A stretch of 49,540 nt of DNA, from positions 4,479 to 54,018 of the forward strand of contig FR881244.1 of the NCBI GenBank assembly GCA_000434735.1. The letters run 5' to 3'. The DNA is from Bacteroides sp. CAG:530. Lineage in GTDB: Bacteria; Bacteroidota; Bacteroidia; Bacteroidales; Bacteroidaceae. The number at the start of each line of letters is the position of its first letter. Within the stretch, counting starts at the first letter, position 1. The notes under the pieces were generated by a model. That model had not been told where the DNA came from, searched no databases, and saw nothing but the letters and a program-made list of their open reading frames with translations. Below, one piece after another: positions 37,101 to 44,872 of the stretch. The position numbers and the translations under genes were made by a program.

Positions 37101-37483
37101 TGTTGGTATACCGCGAACTTGATAAACTGGAACTCGATAAAGACGTGGATGCCTTTAAGCAACGACTGGTAGACCGCTTCGGTAAGATTCCGCCCGAAGG
37201 AGAAGAACTTATCCGCATCGTGCCCTTGCGCAGGTTGGGCAAGCGCCTTGGTGTAGAAAAGATAACCCTTAAAGCCGGCAGAATGATATTGTATTTTGTC
37301 AGCAACCAAGAAAGTCCATACTATCAGAGCGAAGCATTCGGAAAAATTATCGACTATATGTCGCACAACCCACGTAATTGCAACTTGCGCGAGCAGAATG
37401 GACGTCGTAGCATGGTTATTACGAAAGTGGAAAATGTAGAGACAGCTGTTAAGATACTACAGGAAATAGTATCGATAAGCTAA
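34121..37483 (+). CDS. mfd: Transcription-repair coupling factor Mfd
   Basis: 1120 residues, near normal length. Domains in order: UvrB-like N-terminal module (VYEPGQFATRGSIVDVY near 165-185), RNA-polymerase-interacting domain (GDYVVHIDHGIGKFAGL near 438), SF2 motor with Walker A GDVGFGKTEVAVRA near 586 and DEEQ box near 687, RecG-like TRG region, and a C-terminal D7 domain. Mfd pushes stalled RNA polymerase off lesions and recruits UvrA. Own promoter and a palindromic terminator-like element (37523-37583) suggest a single-gene unit. Confidence 0.97.
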   Translation: MEITELQHNYFSHPASKGLIALMDDASVKTIFLEGTHASCASLFASAIIKNHPGVNLFILNDQEEAGYFYHDMVQANGDEDILFLPSSYRRAIKYGQKDSANEILRTEVLSRLERKVPVTVVSYPEALAEKVVSPKTLSDKTLRLKVGQQIETDKIAEELVGYGFEHVDYVYEPGQFATRGSIVDVYSYASEYPYRIDFFGDEIDSIRTFEVDSQLSKEKKESVSIVPEMAQTDGCDICFLEFLPKDAFLWVKDLLWVRERIQSIHDEEFSSQALQAYEGEATDLDSLKKMLVDGADFAAQALEFRRIEFGNKPVGTPQATLKFETSMQPIFHKNFDLVSSALTDFLQRGYKIFICSDSVKQTDRLRDIFKERGDKIEFTPVDRTLHEGFVDHTLKYCVFTDHQIFDRFHKYNLRSDKARSGKVALSLKELNQFEPGDYVVHIDHGIGKFAGLVRIPNGNTTQEVIKLIYQNDDVVFVSIHSLHKISKYKGKEGEEPRISKLGTGAWEKMKERTKSKIKDIARDLIKLYSQRKQEKGYQYSADSFLQHELEASFIYEDTPDQLKATQDVKADMESNRPMDRLVCGDVGFGKTEVAVRAAFKAVADNKQVAVLVPTTVLAFQHYQTFKKRLEGMPCKVDYLTRARTAKDTSRILKELANGDINIIIGTHKVIGKSVKFKDLGLLIIDEEQKFGVSVKEKLRQLKVNVDTLTMTATPIPRTLQFSLIGARDLSVIQTPPPNRYPIQTEVHTFNEEVITDAINFEMSRNGQVFFVNNRIQNLAELKAMILRNIPDCRVCIGHGQMQPDELEKIIIDFANYDYDVLLATTIIESGIDIPNANTIIINQAQNFGLSDLHQMRGRVGRSNKKAFCYLLAPPLASLTPEAKRRLQAIENFSDLGSGIHIAMQDLDIRGAGNMLGAEQSGFIADLGYETYQKILNEAVTELKNDEFAELYADENKSGDSRISGEEFVDECNVESDLELLFPNEYIPSSSERMLVYRELDKLELDKDVDAFKQRLVDRFGKIPPEGEELIRIVPLRRLGKRLGVEKITLKAGRMILYFVSNQESPYYQSEAFGKIIDYMSHNPRNCNLREQNGRRSMVITKVENVETAVKILQEIVSIS

Positions 37484-37493
37484 TACTTGATAT

Positions 37494-37589
37494 CTGAAAA
37501 CATTGCGATGCTTTAATCGGTTCATTGCGATGCTTCAATCGGCTCATCGCAATGACTTGATTGAAGCATCGCAATGTTTTTTTGTAATC
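37494..37589. repeat. CATTGCGATG palindromic element, copy B, doubling as mfd terminator
   Basis: Four arms at a 22-nt period: CATTGCGATG at 37501 and 37523, CATCGCAATG at 37545 and 37567. CATTGCGATGCTTCAATC (37523-37540) pairs perfectly over 18 bp with 37559-37576, followed by seven T, so it should work as an intrinsic terminator for mfd. Of the rest of 37590-37787 only the promoter and leader of the next operon are evident. Confidence 0.8.
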
Positions 37590-37712
37590 TCCACATGACT
37601 TTTAGGATTGATTTAAGTCAATTTACTGAATTTACATACCTAAAAGTGGGCATAAATATGTTGTACAACCTAAAAAAAGGCCCGAAGAGCGTGGCTTTTC
37701 CCCTTTTTTATG

Positions 37713-37720
37713 TATTTTTG
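37713..37720 (+). promoter_or_regulatory. -7 box and leader hairpin of the acyl-CoA carboxylase operon
   Basis: TATTTTTG is an exact -7 box; the -33 region is weak. The leader that follows holds the palindrome GCGTATACGC (37748-37757) and an overlapping GTGCGT/ACGCAC pair (37739-37759), a small hairpin ahead of the ATG at 37788. Confidence 0.5.
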
Positions 37721-37787
37721 CACAGATTTGTAATAAGTGTGCGTAATGCGTATACGCACAGAGCTACTAAACTAAAACAAATGAAGC

Positions 37788-39299
37788 ATGATACACAAAG
37801 TATTAATCGCTAACCGTGGTGAAATCGCTGTACGTGTAATGCGTTCTTGTCGTGAGATGGGTATTCGCACCGTAGCGGTATTTTCAGAAGCCGATAGAAC
37901 GGCTCGTCACGTATTTTATGCAGATGAGGCTTGCCTTATTGGTCCGGCCGCTTCTCGTGAGAGTTATCTGAATATAGATAAAATAATCATGGCGGCTAAA
38001 CGTCATGGAGTGGATGCAATTCATCCGGGATATGGTTTCCTTTCTGAAAACTCAGAATTTGCTCGTCGTTGCCGCGAAGAGGGAATTATATTTATCGGTC
38101 CCGATCCTGAAACAATGGATGCTATGGGCGATAAGATTTCAGCTCGTAAGCACATGATTTCAGCCGGAGTGCCGGTTGTGCCGGGTACAGAACAACCATT
38201 GCAGAGTGTAGAAGAAGCTAAAGAAATTTGTAACCGCATTGGCTACCCAGTTATGCTTAAGGCTTCTATGGGTGGCGGTGGTAAGGGTATGCGTCTTATC
38301 CATAGCGAAAGCGAGGTAGAAGAGGCTTATAATACTGCCCGCTCAGAGTCGATGTCTTCTTTCGGCGATGATACTGTTTATTTGGAGAAATTCGTAGAAG
38401 AACCTCATCATATCGAATTCCAGATTCTTGGCGATAACTTTGGTAATGCTGTGCATCTGTTTGAGCGCGAATGCTCTATTCAGCGCCGTAACCAGAAGGT
38501 GGTAGAAGAGACTCCGTCGCCATTCGTTACTCCAGAACTTCGTCAGAAGATGGGTGAGGCTGCGGTAGCTGCGGCTAAGGCGGTTCATTATAAAGGCGCC
38601 GGAACCATCGAGTTCCTCGTCGACAAGCATCGTAATTTCTATTTCCTCGAAATGAATACTCGTTTGCAGGTAGAGCATCCTATTACTGAAGAAGTTGTGG
38701 GTGTAGACTTGGTTAAGGAGCAGTTGCGTGTGGCCAACAATGAACCTTTGCACTTCAAGCAAGAAGACTTGCATCAGCGCGGTCACGCCATAGAGTGCCG
38801 TATCTGTGCCGAGGATACTGAGAACAACTTCATGCCGTCGCCGGGAGTTATCCGTCAGTTGATAGAACCGAACGGAATAGGTGTTCGTATTGATAGCTAT
38901 GTATACGAAAGCTACGAAATTCCTATCTATTACGACCCTATGATTGGTAAGCTCATCGTTTGGGCCACTACCCGCGAGTTCGCCATAGAGCGTATGCGCC
39001 GTGTGCTTTATGAGTACAAGATTACCGGTTTGAAGACAAACATCAGCTATCTGCGTCATATCATGAACGTGCCCGATTTTGTAGAAGGACACTATGACAC
39101 CTTATTTATACCTAAGCACCAGCAGATGCTTAACGAGTGGGCGCAGAAGAAAGAAGAGGATACCGAAAATATAGCCTTGATAGCGGCATATATCGATTAT
39201 CTGATGAACTTGGAAGAGAACAAAACCACTACTGGCGACAACCGTCCTATCAGCCGTTGGCGTGAGTTCGGATTGAAGAAAGGCGTATTGCGCATCTAA
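37788..39299 (+). CDS. Biotin carboxylase subunit of an acyl-CoA carboxylase
   Basis: 503 residues. ATP-grasp carboxylase: N-terminal KVLIANRGEIAVRVMRSCREMG, glycine-rich ATP lid KASMGGGGKGMRLI near 160-173, and the active-site segment FLEMNTRLQVEHPITE near 287. It carboxylates biotin with bicarbonate and ATP. The C-terminus is ~50 residues longer than E. coli AccC, as in propionyl-/acyl-CoA carboxylases. It heads an operon with a biotin carrier protein (20 nt) and a carboxyltransferase (2 nt). Confidence 0.94.
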   Translation: MIHKVLIANRGEIAVRVMRSCREMGIRTVAVFSEADRTARHVFYADEACLIGPAASRESYLNIDKIIMAAKRHGVDAIHPGYGFLSENSEFARRCREEGIIFIGPDPETMDAMGDKISARKHMISAGVPVVPGTEQPLQSVEEAKEICNRIGYPVMLKASMGGGGKGMRLIHSESEVEEAYNTARSESMSSFGDDTVYLEKFVEEPHHIEFQILGDNFGNAVHLFERECSIQRRNQKVVEETPSPFVTPELRQKMGEAAVAAAKAVHYKGAGTIEFLVDKHRNFYFLEMNTRLQVEHPITEEVVGVDLVKEQLRVANNEPLHFKQEDLHQRGHAIECRICAEDTENNFMPSPGVIRQLIEPNGIGVRIDSYVYESYEIPIYYDPMIGKLIVWATTREFAIERMRRVLYEYKITGLKTNISYLRHIMNVPDFVEGHYDTLFIPKHQQMLNEWAQKKEEDTENIALIAAYIDYLMNLEENKTTTGDNRPISRWREFGLKKGVLRI

Positions 39300-39319
39300 T
39301 ATATTAAAGAGAAATAATT

Positions 39320-39838
39320 ATGGAAATACATATTGGTGAAAGAGTTGCCGACGTGACGTTGGTTAGCAAAGACGGCAATAAGGTTCAGCTCCTGGTAGAC
39401 GGAGTGCCATACGATGTAGATGTTGTAATGGCCGAAAACGGTAGCTGTTCTATTTTGCACGATGGAAAGTCATACAATGCCGAACTTATCCGTAAAGAAG
39501 GTGGGAAAAGTTATACGGTAAACGCGCATTATCAGTCGTACGACATCGATATCATCGATTCTCAGGCTAAGTTCCTGCGTATGCGCAAGGGAGCCGACGA
39601 GAAACAGCAAGATAAGATTATCTCGCCTATGCCGGGTAAGGTGGTTAAGATTCCGGTAAGCGTAGGCGACCGTCTTGAAGCAGGCGATATCGTAGTGGTG
39701 ATTGAAGCCATGAAGATGCAGAGTAACTATAAGGTTAACAGCCCGTGTGTAGTTAAGGAAATCTTGGTTAACGAGGGCGACTCTGTAAACAGTAATCAGG
39801 TAATAATGACACTCGACATAATAAAAGAGGAAGATTAA
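39320..39838 (+). CDS. Biotin carboxyl carrier protein
   Basis: 172 residues. The C-terminal biotinyl domain (about 98-170) has ISPMPGKVVKI and the biotinylation site EAMKMQ with Lys132. The N-terminal ~90 residues form a beta-rich linker domain as in propionyl-CoA carboxylase or methylmalonyl-CoA decarboxylase carriers. It moves carboxybiotin between the subunits encoded on each side. Confidence 0.93.
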   Translation: MEIHIGERVADVTLVSKDGNKVQLLVDGVPYDVDVVMAENGSCSILHDGKSYNAELIRKEGGKSYTVNAHYQSYDIDIIDSQAKFLRMRKGADEKQQDKIISPMPGKVVKIPVSVGDRLEAGDIVVVIEAMKMQSNYKVNSPCVVKEILVNEGDSVNSNQVIMTLDIIKEED

Positions 39839-39840
39839 TT

Positions 39841-41373
39841 ATGACAACAGCAGAACAATATAAGAAATTTGAGGAGCTTGATAAATTGGCTTCTCAGGGC
39901 GGTGGGGTAGACCGTGTGGAAAGACAACACGCTAACGGACACATGACCGCACGCGAGCGTATCGACATGTTGCTCGATAAGGGTACTTTCAATGAGCTTG
40001 ATAAGTTGGTTATCCATCACTGTACCGATTTTGGTATGGACAAGAATCATATTCCTGGCGACGGTATCGTATGCGGATACGGTAAAGTAGACGGACGTTT
40101 GGTATATGTTTACGCTTACGATTTCACCGTTTACGGCGGAACATTGAGCGTAACCGGAGCGCAGAAGATTGTAAAGGTGCAGCAGTTGGCTCTTAAGAAC
40201 GGAGCGCCAGTTATCGCGTTGAACGACTCGGGTGGTGCCCGCATACAGGAAGGCGTAGGCAGTATCTCTGGTTATGCGTCTATCTTCTATCAGAACACTA
40301 TCGCTTCGGGCGTTGTTCCGCAGATTTCTGCCATCCTTGGTCCTTGTGCCGGGGGTGCGTGCTATTCGCCTGCTCTTACAGACTTCATCTTCATGGTGAA
40401 AGAAAAGAGCCACATGTTCATTACCGGACCAGATGTAGTAAAGGCTGTTACTCACGAAGAAGTCGACAAAGAAGAGCTTGGTGGCGCATATACCCACAGC
40501 AGCAAGAGCGGTGTAACTCACTTCCTTTGCGATACAGAAGAAGAAACCCTGATGAGCATCCGCGAGTTGCTTAGTTTTTTGCCTTCTAACAATATGGAAG
40601 ACGCTCCTATGATTCCGTGCACAGATGATATCCGTCGTGCCGAAGAATCATTGATGACCGTTATACCAGACGACCCGAATATGCCTTACGATATCAAGAA
40701 TATCATAGAGCCGGTAGTCGATAACCATTACTTCTTCGAGGTAATGCCTCACTTCGCTAAGAACATTGTAGTAGGTTTCGCTCGCCTTGGCGGTCGTTCT
40801 GTAGGTATCGTAGCAAATCAGCCGGCTTATCTGGCAGGTGTTCTCGATATCGACGCATCCGATAAGGCTTCACGCTTCATCCGTTTCTGCGACTGCTTCA
40901 ATATTCCTATCGTTACTTTCGAAGACGTGCCGGGATTCTTGCCGGGTTGCACTCAAGAGCACAACGGTATCATCCGTCACGGAGCTAAGATAGTATATGC
41001 TTATGCCGAAGCTACAGTGCCTAAGATTACAGTCATCACCCGTAAGGCATACGGAGGTGCTTACATCGTAATGAACAGTAAGCCTATCGGCGCCGATGTG
41101 AACTTCTCTTATCCTACAGCCGAAATCGCTGTGATGGGAGCGGACGGAGCGGTAAACATTCTGTATCGTAAAGCCACTCCCGAAGAGAAGGCTAAGGCTA
41201 TAGAAGATTATAAGGAGAAATTCTCTAATCCGTATCGCGCTGCCGAGCAGGGATACATCGATGAGATTATTCTTCCTAAAGATACTCGCTACAAGCTTAT
41301 TCAGGCGTTAGAGATGACTCAGAACAAGAGCCAGAGCAATCCGCCTAAGAAGCATGGCAACATGCCGCTGTAA
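39841..41373 (+). CDS. Carboxyltransferase subunit, propionyl-CoA carboxylase beta / methylmalonyl-CoA decarboxylase alpha type
   Basis: 510 residues of the crotonase-like carboxyltransferase fold. The N-half has the acyl-CoA pocket segment NDSGGARIQEGVGSISGYA and GPCAGGACYSPALTDFIFMV; the C-half has FEDVPGFLPGCTQEHNGIIRHGAKI and KAYGGAYIVM, the biotin side. Start is 2 nt after the carrier gene. With a biotin carboxylase present the complex should act as an ATP-dependent acyl-CoA carboxylase; in propionate-forming Bacteroidales it could also serve the methylmalonyl-CoA to propionyl-CoA step. Sequence does not decide the direction. Confidence 0.93.
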   Translation: MTTAEQYKKFEELDKLASQGGGVDRVERQHANGHMTARERIDMLLDKGTFNELDKLVIHHCTDFGMDKNHIPGDGIVCGYGKVDGRLVYVYAYDFTVYGGTLSVTGAQKIVKVQQLALKNGAPVIALNDSGGARIQEGVGSISGYASIFYQNTIASGVVPQISAILGPCAGGACYSPALTDFIFMVKEKSHMFITGPDVVKAVTHEEVDKEELGGAYTHSSKSGVTHFLCDTEEETLMSIRELLSFLPSNNMEDAPMIPCTDDIRRAEESLMTVIPDDPNMPYDIKNIIEPVVDNHYFFEVMPHFAKNIVVGFARLGGRSVGIVANQPAYLAGVLDIDASDKASRFIRFCDCFNIPIVTFEDVPGFLPGCTQEHNGIIRHGAKIVYAYAEATVPKITVITRKAYGGAYIVMNSKPIGADVNFSYPTAEIAVMGADGAVNILYRKATPEEKAKAIEDYKEKFSNPYRAAEQGYIDEIILPKDTRYKLIQALEMTQNKSQSNPPKKHGNMPL

Positions 41374-41393
41374 TATCATGGCATGATGAGCGC

Positions 41394-41456
41394 ACCGTTT
41401 AAACAAGAAGTTTGACACTATCCGTGATGAACTCCTTGTTTAGACGGTATTTTTTT
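41394..41456 (+). terminator. Terminator of the carboxylase operon
   Basis: ACCGTTTAAACAAG (41394-41407) pairs with CTTGTTTAGACGGT (41435-41448) with one G-U pair, then a run of T. Confidence 0.82.
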
Positions 41457-41465
41457 GTAGTTTTA
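41436..41465 (+). promoter_or_regulatory. Possible promoter of the amidase-sialidase pair
   Basis: TTG (41436-41438), 19-nt spacer, TAGTTTTA (41458-41465; last base differs from consensus). The -33 box would lie inside the 3' arm of the preceding terminator. Confidence 0.35.
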
Positions 41466-41500
41466 CAGACTGAAAATAAAAATTGGAGAGATTGAATTTT

Positions 41501-42304
41501 ATGAAACGTTGGTTGCTGGCTATTATGTGTTGTGTGGTTTTCTTGTCCGTTGGGGCAAAAGGTAAGAAGCAGACACGTAAGGAGCCTCTTTTTGGTAAGG
41601 CATTAGCCTCTTATACGGTATCTTCTAACGCTCTTAACGGAGCTGTGTTTTATTTGGTAAGCGGACATGGCGGTCCCGACCCCGGATGCATAGGTAAATA
41701 TCAGGGAAAGGAGTTGCACGAAGATGAATATGCGTACGATATTATCCTCAGACTGGGACGCGAACTGCTTACTCGTGGAGCTACGGTTCATTTCATCATT
41801 CAGGATAAGAAAGACGGCATACGCAATACAGCCATACTGAATAACAGCAAGCGCGAAACATGCATGGGTGACCCTATTCCGTTGAACCAAGTAGCACGAC
41901 TTCAGCAGCGTTGCGATGCCATTAACCGTCTGCACCGCAAGTCGAAGAGCACATATAAGCGTGCCATATTCATCCATGTTGATAGTCGTAGCAAAGGCAA
42001 GCAGACCGACGTGTTCTTCTATCACTCTCCGGGCAGCAAGTACGGAAAACGCTTGGCAGAAGGATTACACAGTACATTCTCGGCAAAGTACGACCGTCAT
42101 CAGCCTAACCGCGGATTCAGCGGAACGGTTAGCGAGCGCAATCTTTATGTGCTGAAGCATAGCAATCCGTATGCGGTATTCCTCGAATTGGGAAATATAC
42201 AGAATCCGCAAGACCAGAAGCGATTGGTCATCCCCGATAATCGTCAGGCATTGGCCAACTGGATTACCGAGGCGATAGTGAAAGACTTCAAGAAATCGAA
42301 ATAA
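41501..42304 (+). CDS. Secreted N-acetylmuramoyl-L-alanine amidase (Amidase_3-like)
   Basis: 267 residues from ATG 41501, which begins the signal peptide (MKRWLLAIMCCVVFLSVGAKG); a TTG at 41483 lies upstream. Zinc-ligand motifs: VSGHGGPDPG (first His), ELHEDEYAYDI (Glu), FIHVDSR (second His), and FLELGNI with the catalytic Glu. It cleaves the amide bond between MurNAc and the stem peptide in the periplasm. The sialidase gene follows after 33 nt, probably in the same transcript, though no functional link is known. Confidence 0.85.
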   Translation: MKRWLLAIMCCVVFLSVGAKGKKQTRKEPLFGKALASYTVSSNALNGAVFYLVSGHGGPDPGCIGKYQGKELHEDEYAYDIILRLGRELLTRGATVHFIIQDKKDGIRNTAILNNSKRETCMGDPIPLNQVARLQQRCDAINRLHRKSKSTYKRAIFIHVDSRSKGKQTDVFFYHSPGSKYGKRLAEGLHSTFSAKYDRHQPNRGFSGTVSERNLYVLKHSNPYAVFLELGNIQNPQDQKRLVIPDNRQALANWITEAIVKDFKKSK

Positions 42305-42337
42305 AACAATCAATTAATACTAACCCCCTAATCAATT

Positions 42338-43966
42338 ATGAAAACATTTCTTTTTACAGCAGGACTATTGGCGTCGTTGACTGCCAGTGCGTCTTCTACT
42401 GACACTCTTTACGTTAAGCAGCAGCAGTTGCCTATCTTGATAGAGCGTACAGACAATGTATTGTTTTTGATGCGCATGAATGGCGGAAACACCCAACATC
42501 TGGATGAGGTAACTCTGAACTTTGGCAAAGATGTTTCGCTGTCCGATATAAAGGCGGTGAAATTATATTACGGCGGAACAGAGGCTCGTCAAGTTAATGC
42601 CACTCAGCGTTTCGCTCCGGTAGAATACATCTCTCGTGCTCCGGGACAGACCTTGGCTGCTCATCCATCATATTCTATAAAGAAAGATGAGGCTCGTCCT
42701 AACAAGAACACCGTAGTGCTGAAAGGACAGCAAAAGCTTTATCCGGGAGTGAATTATTTCTGGGTGAGCGTATATATGAACCCTAACACATCGCTTACAT
42801 CTACTCTTTCGGCTACCGTAGAAGGTGCTAAGGCCGACGGAAAGATGCTTCCCGTCAAGACTGTTTCGGCTCCTATGAAACGCTATATGGGTATCGGTGT
42901 TCGTCATGCTGGCGATGATGGCTCTAACGCTTTCCGTATTCCGGGATTGGTTACTACCAACAAGGGTACTCTGCTGGGCGTATACGATGTGCGCTATAAC
43001 AACAGCAACGACTTGCAAGAGCATGTAGATATAGGTTTGAGCCGCAGTACTGATGGCGGTAAGACTTGGGAAAAGATGCGTCTTCCTCTGTCGTTTGGCG
43101 AAACCGGTGATATGCCGAAAGCGCAAAACGGAGTTGGCGACCCGTCTATCCTTGTAGATACCAAGACAAATACCATTTGGATAGTAGCGGCTTGGACACA
43201 CGGCATGGGTAATCAGCGTGCGTGGGTAAGCTCTCATCCGGGCATGGATATGTATCACACCGCACAGCTCGTTATGGCTAAGAGTACCGACGACGGCAAG
43301 ACATGGTCGGCACCTATCAATATCACAGATCAGGTTAAGAACCCCGAATGGCACTTCTTGCTTCAGGGTCCCGGACGAGGCATTACAATGCAAGACGGAA
43401 CTTTGGTATTCCCCATTCAGTACATCGGAAAAGACCGCATCCCTAACGCCGGCATCATGTACAGCAAAGACCGTGGTGAGACATGGCATATCCATAACCA
43501 CGCTCGCACCAACACTACCGAATCGCAGGTAGTAGAAGTTGAACCGGGCGTACTGATGCTGAACATGCGCGATAACCGTGGAGGCAGCAGAGCCGTTTAC
43601 ACCACTACCGATTTAGGTCGCACATGGAAAGAACACATATCTTCGCGCACCGCACTTCAAGAACCGGTCTGCATGGCCAGCTTGATTAGCGTAAAGGCAA
43701 AAGACAACGTTACCGGCAAGGACTTGCTGATATTCTCTAACCCCAACAGCACCAGTCGCCGTAACCACATAACCATAAAAATCAGCACCGACGGAGGCGA
43801 AACATGGTTGCCCGAGCATCAGCTTATGATAGACGAAGGCGACTCATGGGGCTACTCATGTCTTACCATGGTAGATAAAGAAACCGTAGGTATACTATAC
43901 GAAAGCAGTATGGCGCACATGCTGTTCCAGAAAGTAAAACTAAGCGAGATAATGTCTGGCAAGTAA
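42338..43966 (+). CDS. nanH: Secreted exo-alpha-sialidase
   Basis: 542 residues with a signal peptide (about 1-19). After a beta-sandwich N-domain (20-180) the propeller starts with the arginine motif FRIPG near residue 200. Five Asp-box repeats are readable: STDGGKTW, STDDGKTW, SKDRGETW, TTDLGRTW and STDGGETW. The nucleophile pair Tyr/Glu is likely in GILYESS near the end. Length matches B. fragilis NanH. It releases terminal sialic acid from host glycans, and the sialate O-acetylesterase at 1180 would help on O-acetylated forms. Confidence 0.94.
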   Translation: MKTFLFTAGLLASLTASASSTDTLYVKQQQLPILIERTDNVLFLMRMNGGNTQHLDEVTLNFGKDVSLSDIKAVKLYYGGTEARQVNATQRFAPVEYISRAPGQTLAAHPSYSIKKDEARPNKNTVVLKGQQKLYPGVNYFWVSVYMNPNTSLTSTLSATVEGAKADGKMLPVKTVSAPMKRYMGIGVRHAGDDGSNAFRIPGLVTTNKGTLLGVYDVRYNNSNDLQEHVDIGLSRSTDGGKTWEKMRLPLSFGETGDMPKAQNGVGDPSILVDTKTNTIWIVAAWTHGMGNQRAWVSSHPGMDMYHTAQLVMAKSTDDGKTWSAPINITDQVKNPEWHFLLQGPGRGITMQDGTLVFPIQYIGKDRIPNAGIMYSKDRGETWHIHNHARTNTTESQVVEVEPGVLMLNMRDNRGGSRAVYTTTDLGRTWKEHISSRTALQEPVCMASLISVKAKDNVTGKDLLIFSNPNSTSRRNHITIKISTDGGETWLPEHQLMIDEGDSWGYSCLTMVDKETVGILYESSMAHMLFQKVKLSEIMSGK

Positions 43967-44013
43967 TTCAGGGCACTATCTCTTTATAATAAACTTTTTA
44001 AATACATTTTATT

Positions 44014-44289
44014 ATGATCAGATTAAATTGTTTTATTCAGGTAGAAGAGAGCAAACGCGAACAGGTGCTTGCTTTGGCAAAAGAATTGGTAGCGGCATCA
44101 TTGAACGATGAAGGATGCATCGCTTACGACATTTTTGAAAGCTCAACACGCAGAGACGTGATGATGATTTGCGAAACTTGGAAAGACGCAGCATCGCTCG
44201 ACGCTCATTCTAAGTCGGCTCATTTCACTACATTGGTTCCTCAGATTCAAAACTTGGGAAGCCTTAAGCTTGAGCAGTTTGAGTTCTAA
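44014..44289 (+). CDS. Antibiotic-biosynthesis-monooxygenase (ABM) domain protein
   Basis: 91 residues, a single dimeric alpha+beta (ferredoxin-like) ABM domain: N-terminal strand INCF-like LNCFIQVEESKREQVLALAKELV, then EGCIAYDIFES, MMICETWKD and HSKSAHFTTL with the conserved His. Such small proteins act on quinols or similar compounds, or have no known substrate. It is 8 nt before the thioesterase gene, so they are likely co-transcribed. Confidence 0.85.
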   Translation: MIRLNCFIQVEESKREQVLALAKELVAASLNDEGCIAYDIFESSTRRDVMMICETWKDAASLDAHSKSAHFTTLVPQIQNLGSLKLEQFEF

Positions 44290-44297
44290 GCCACTAT

Positions 44298-44678
44298 ATG
44301 GTAATGGAGAAAGGACTTACTTATACTTCTGTAGCCGAAGTCACCGCAGCTAATACAGCCATAGCCTTAGGTTCTGGCGATATGGAGGTATTTGCCACTC
44401 CGGCTTTGGTAGCACTGATGGAAAACGCCGCCATGAACGCCGTGAAGTCGGCCTTGCCCGAAGGTTCTACTACCGTAGGCGCAATGATACAGACATCGCA
44501 CATCAAGCCATCTGCCGTAGGCGAAACCGTAAAGGCAACAGCCGTATTGCAGGAGGTTGATGGCCGTAAGCTAACCTTCAGCGTGTCGGCAGTCGACTCG
44601 CAGGGAGCGGTAGGCGAATGTACCCACGTAAGATATGTGGTAGACCGTGAGCGTTTTCTTGCTAAGCTGAAAAAGTAA
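44298..44678 (+). CDS. FlK-like hotdog-fold thioesterase
   Basis: 126 residues. The residues used by fluoroacetyl-CoA thioesterase FlK have equivalents here: Thr34 (FATPAL), Glu42 (MENAA) and His68 (TSHIKP). It probably hydrolyses a small acyl-CoA in the cytoplasm. Starts at ATG 44298 or 44304 are both possible. A strong hairpin terminator follows at 44699. Confidence 0.85.
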   Translation: MVMEKGLTYTSVAEVTAANTAIALGSGDMEVFATPALVALMENAAMNAVKSALPEGSTTVGAMIQTSHIKPSAVGETVKATAVLQEVDGRKLTFSVSAVDSQGAVGECTHVRYVVDRERFLAKLKK

Positions 44679-44692
44679 GAAAGCAGAATAAT

Positions 44693-44746
44693 AACCATAA
44701 AGGCGCATTGTTAGGGTATAGTAACCTTGACAATGCGCCTTTCGTT
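44693..44746 (+). terminator. Terminator, copy 1 of a duplicated 54-bp element
   Basis: AAAGGCGCATTGT (44699-44711) pairs with ACAATGCGCCTTT (44730-44742), 13 bp perfect. The 54-bp stretch recurs at 46450-46503 with 52 of 54 bases the same. Confidence 0.85.
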
Positions 44747-44826
44747 GTTTACATAGAAATATTATCACTGATTTGGTAGAAGACGCTTTTTTTGAGATGA
44801 AGACAACATAAATTCTCTAATTTATT

Positions 44827-44834
44827 TAACTTTG
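44827..44834 (+). promoter_or_regulatory. -7 box of the AAA-ATPase gene
   Basis: TAACTTTG is an exact TAnnTTTG about 39 nt before the ATG; no clear -33 box at the right distance. Confidence 0.5.
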
Positions 44835-44872
44835 TATGAAATCCAGTTTATTCATCAAAAAATACATCCGTT

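Noticed and set aside
36008..37366. 452-codon minus-strand open frame
   Set aside because: Lies fully antisense to mfd, which has all family motifs; no family features of its own.
37501..37576. CRISPR-like array (regular 22-nt period of a 10-mer)
   Set aside because: Repeat units are too short, change orientation, spacers are similar to each other and no cas genes are present.
37574..37813. 79-codon frame between mfd and the carboxylase operon
   Set aside because: Begins in the repeat's T-run, crosses the operon promoter and overlaps the biotin carboxylase start.
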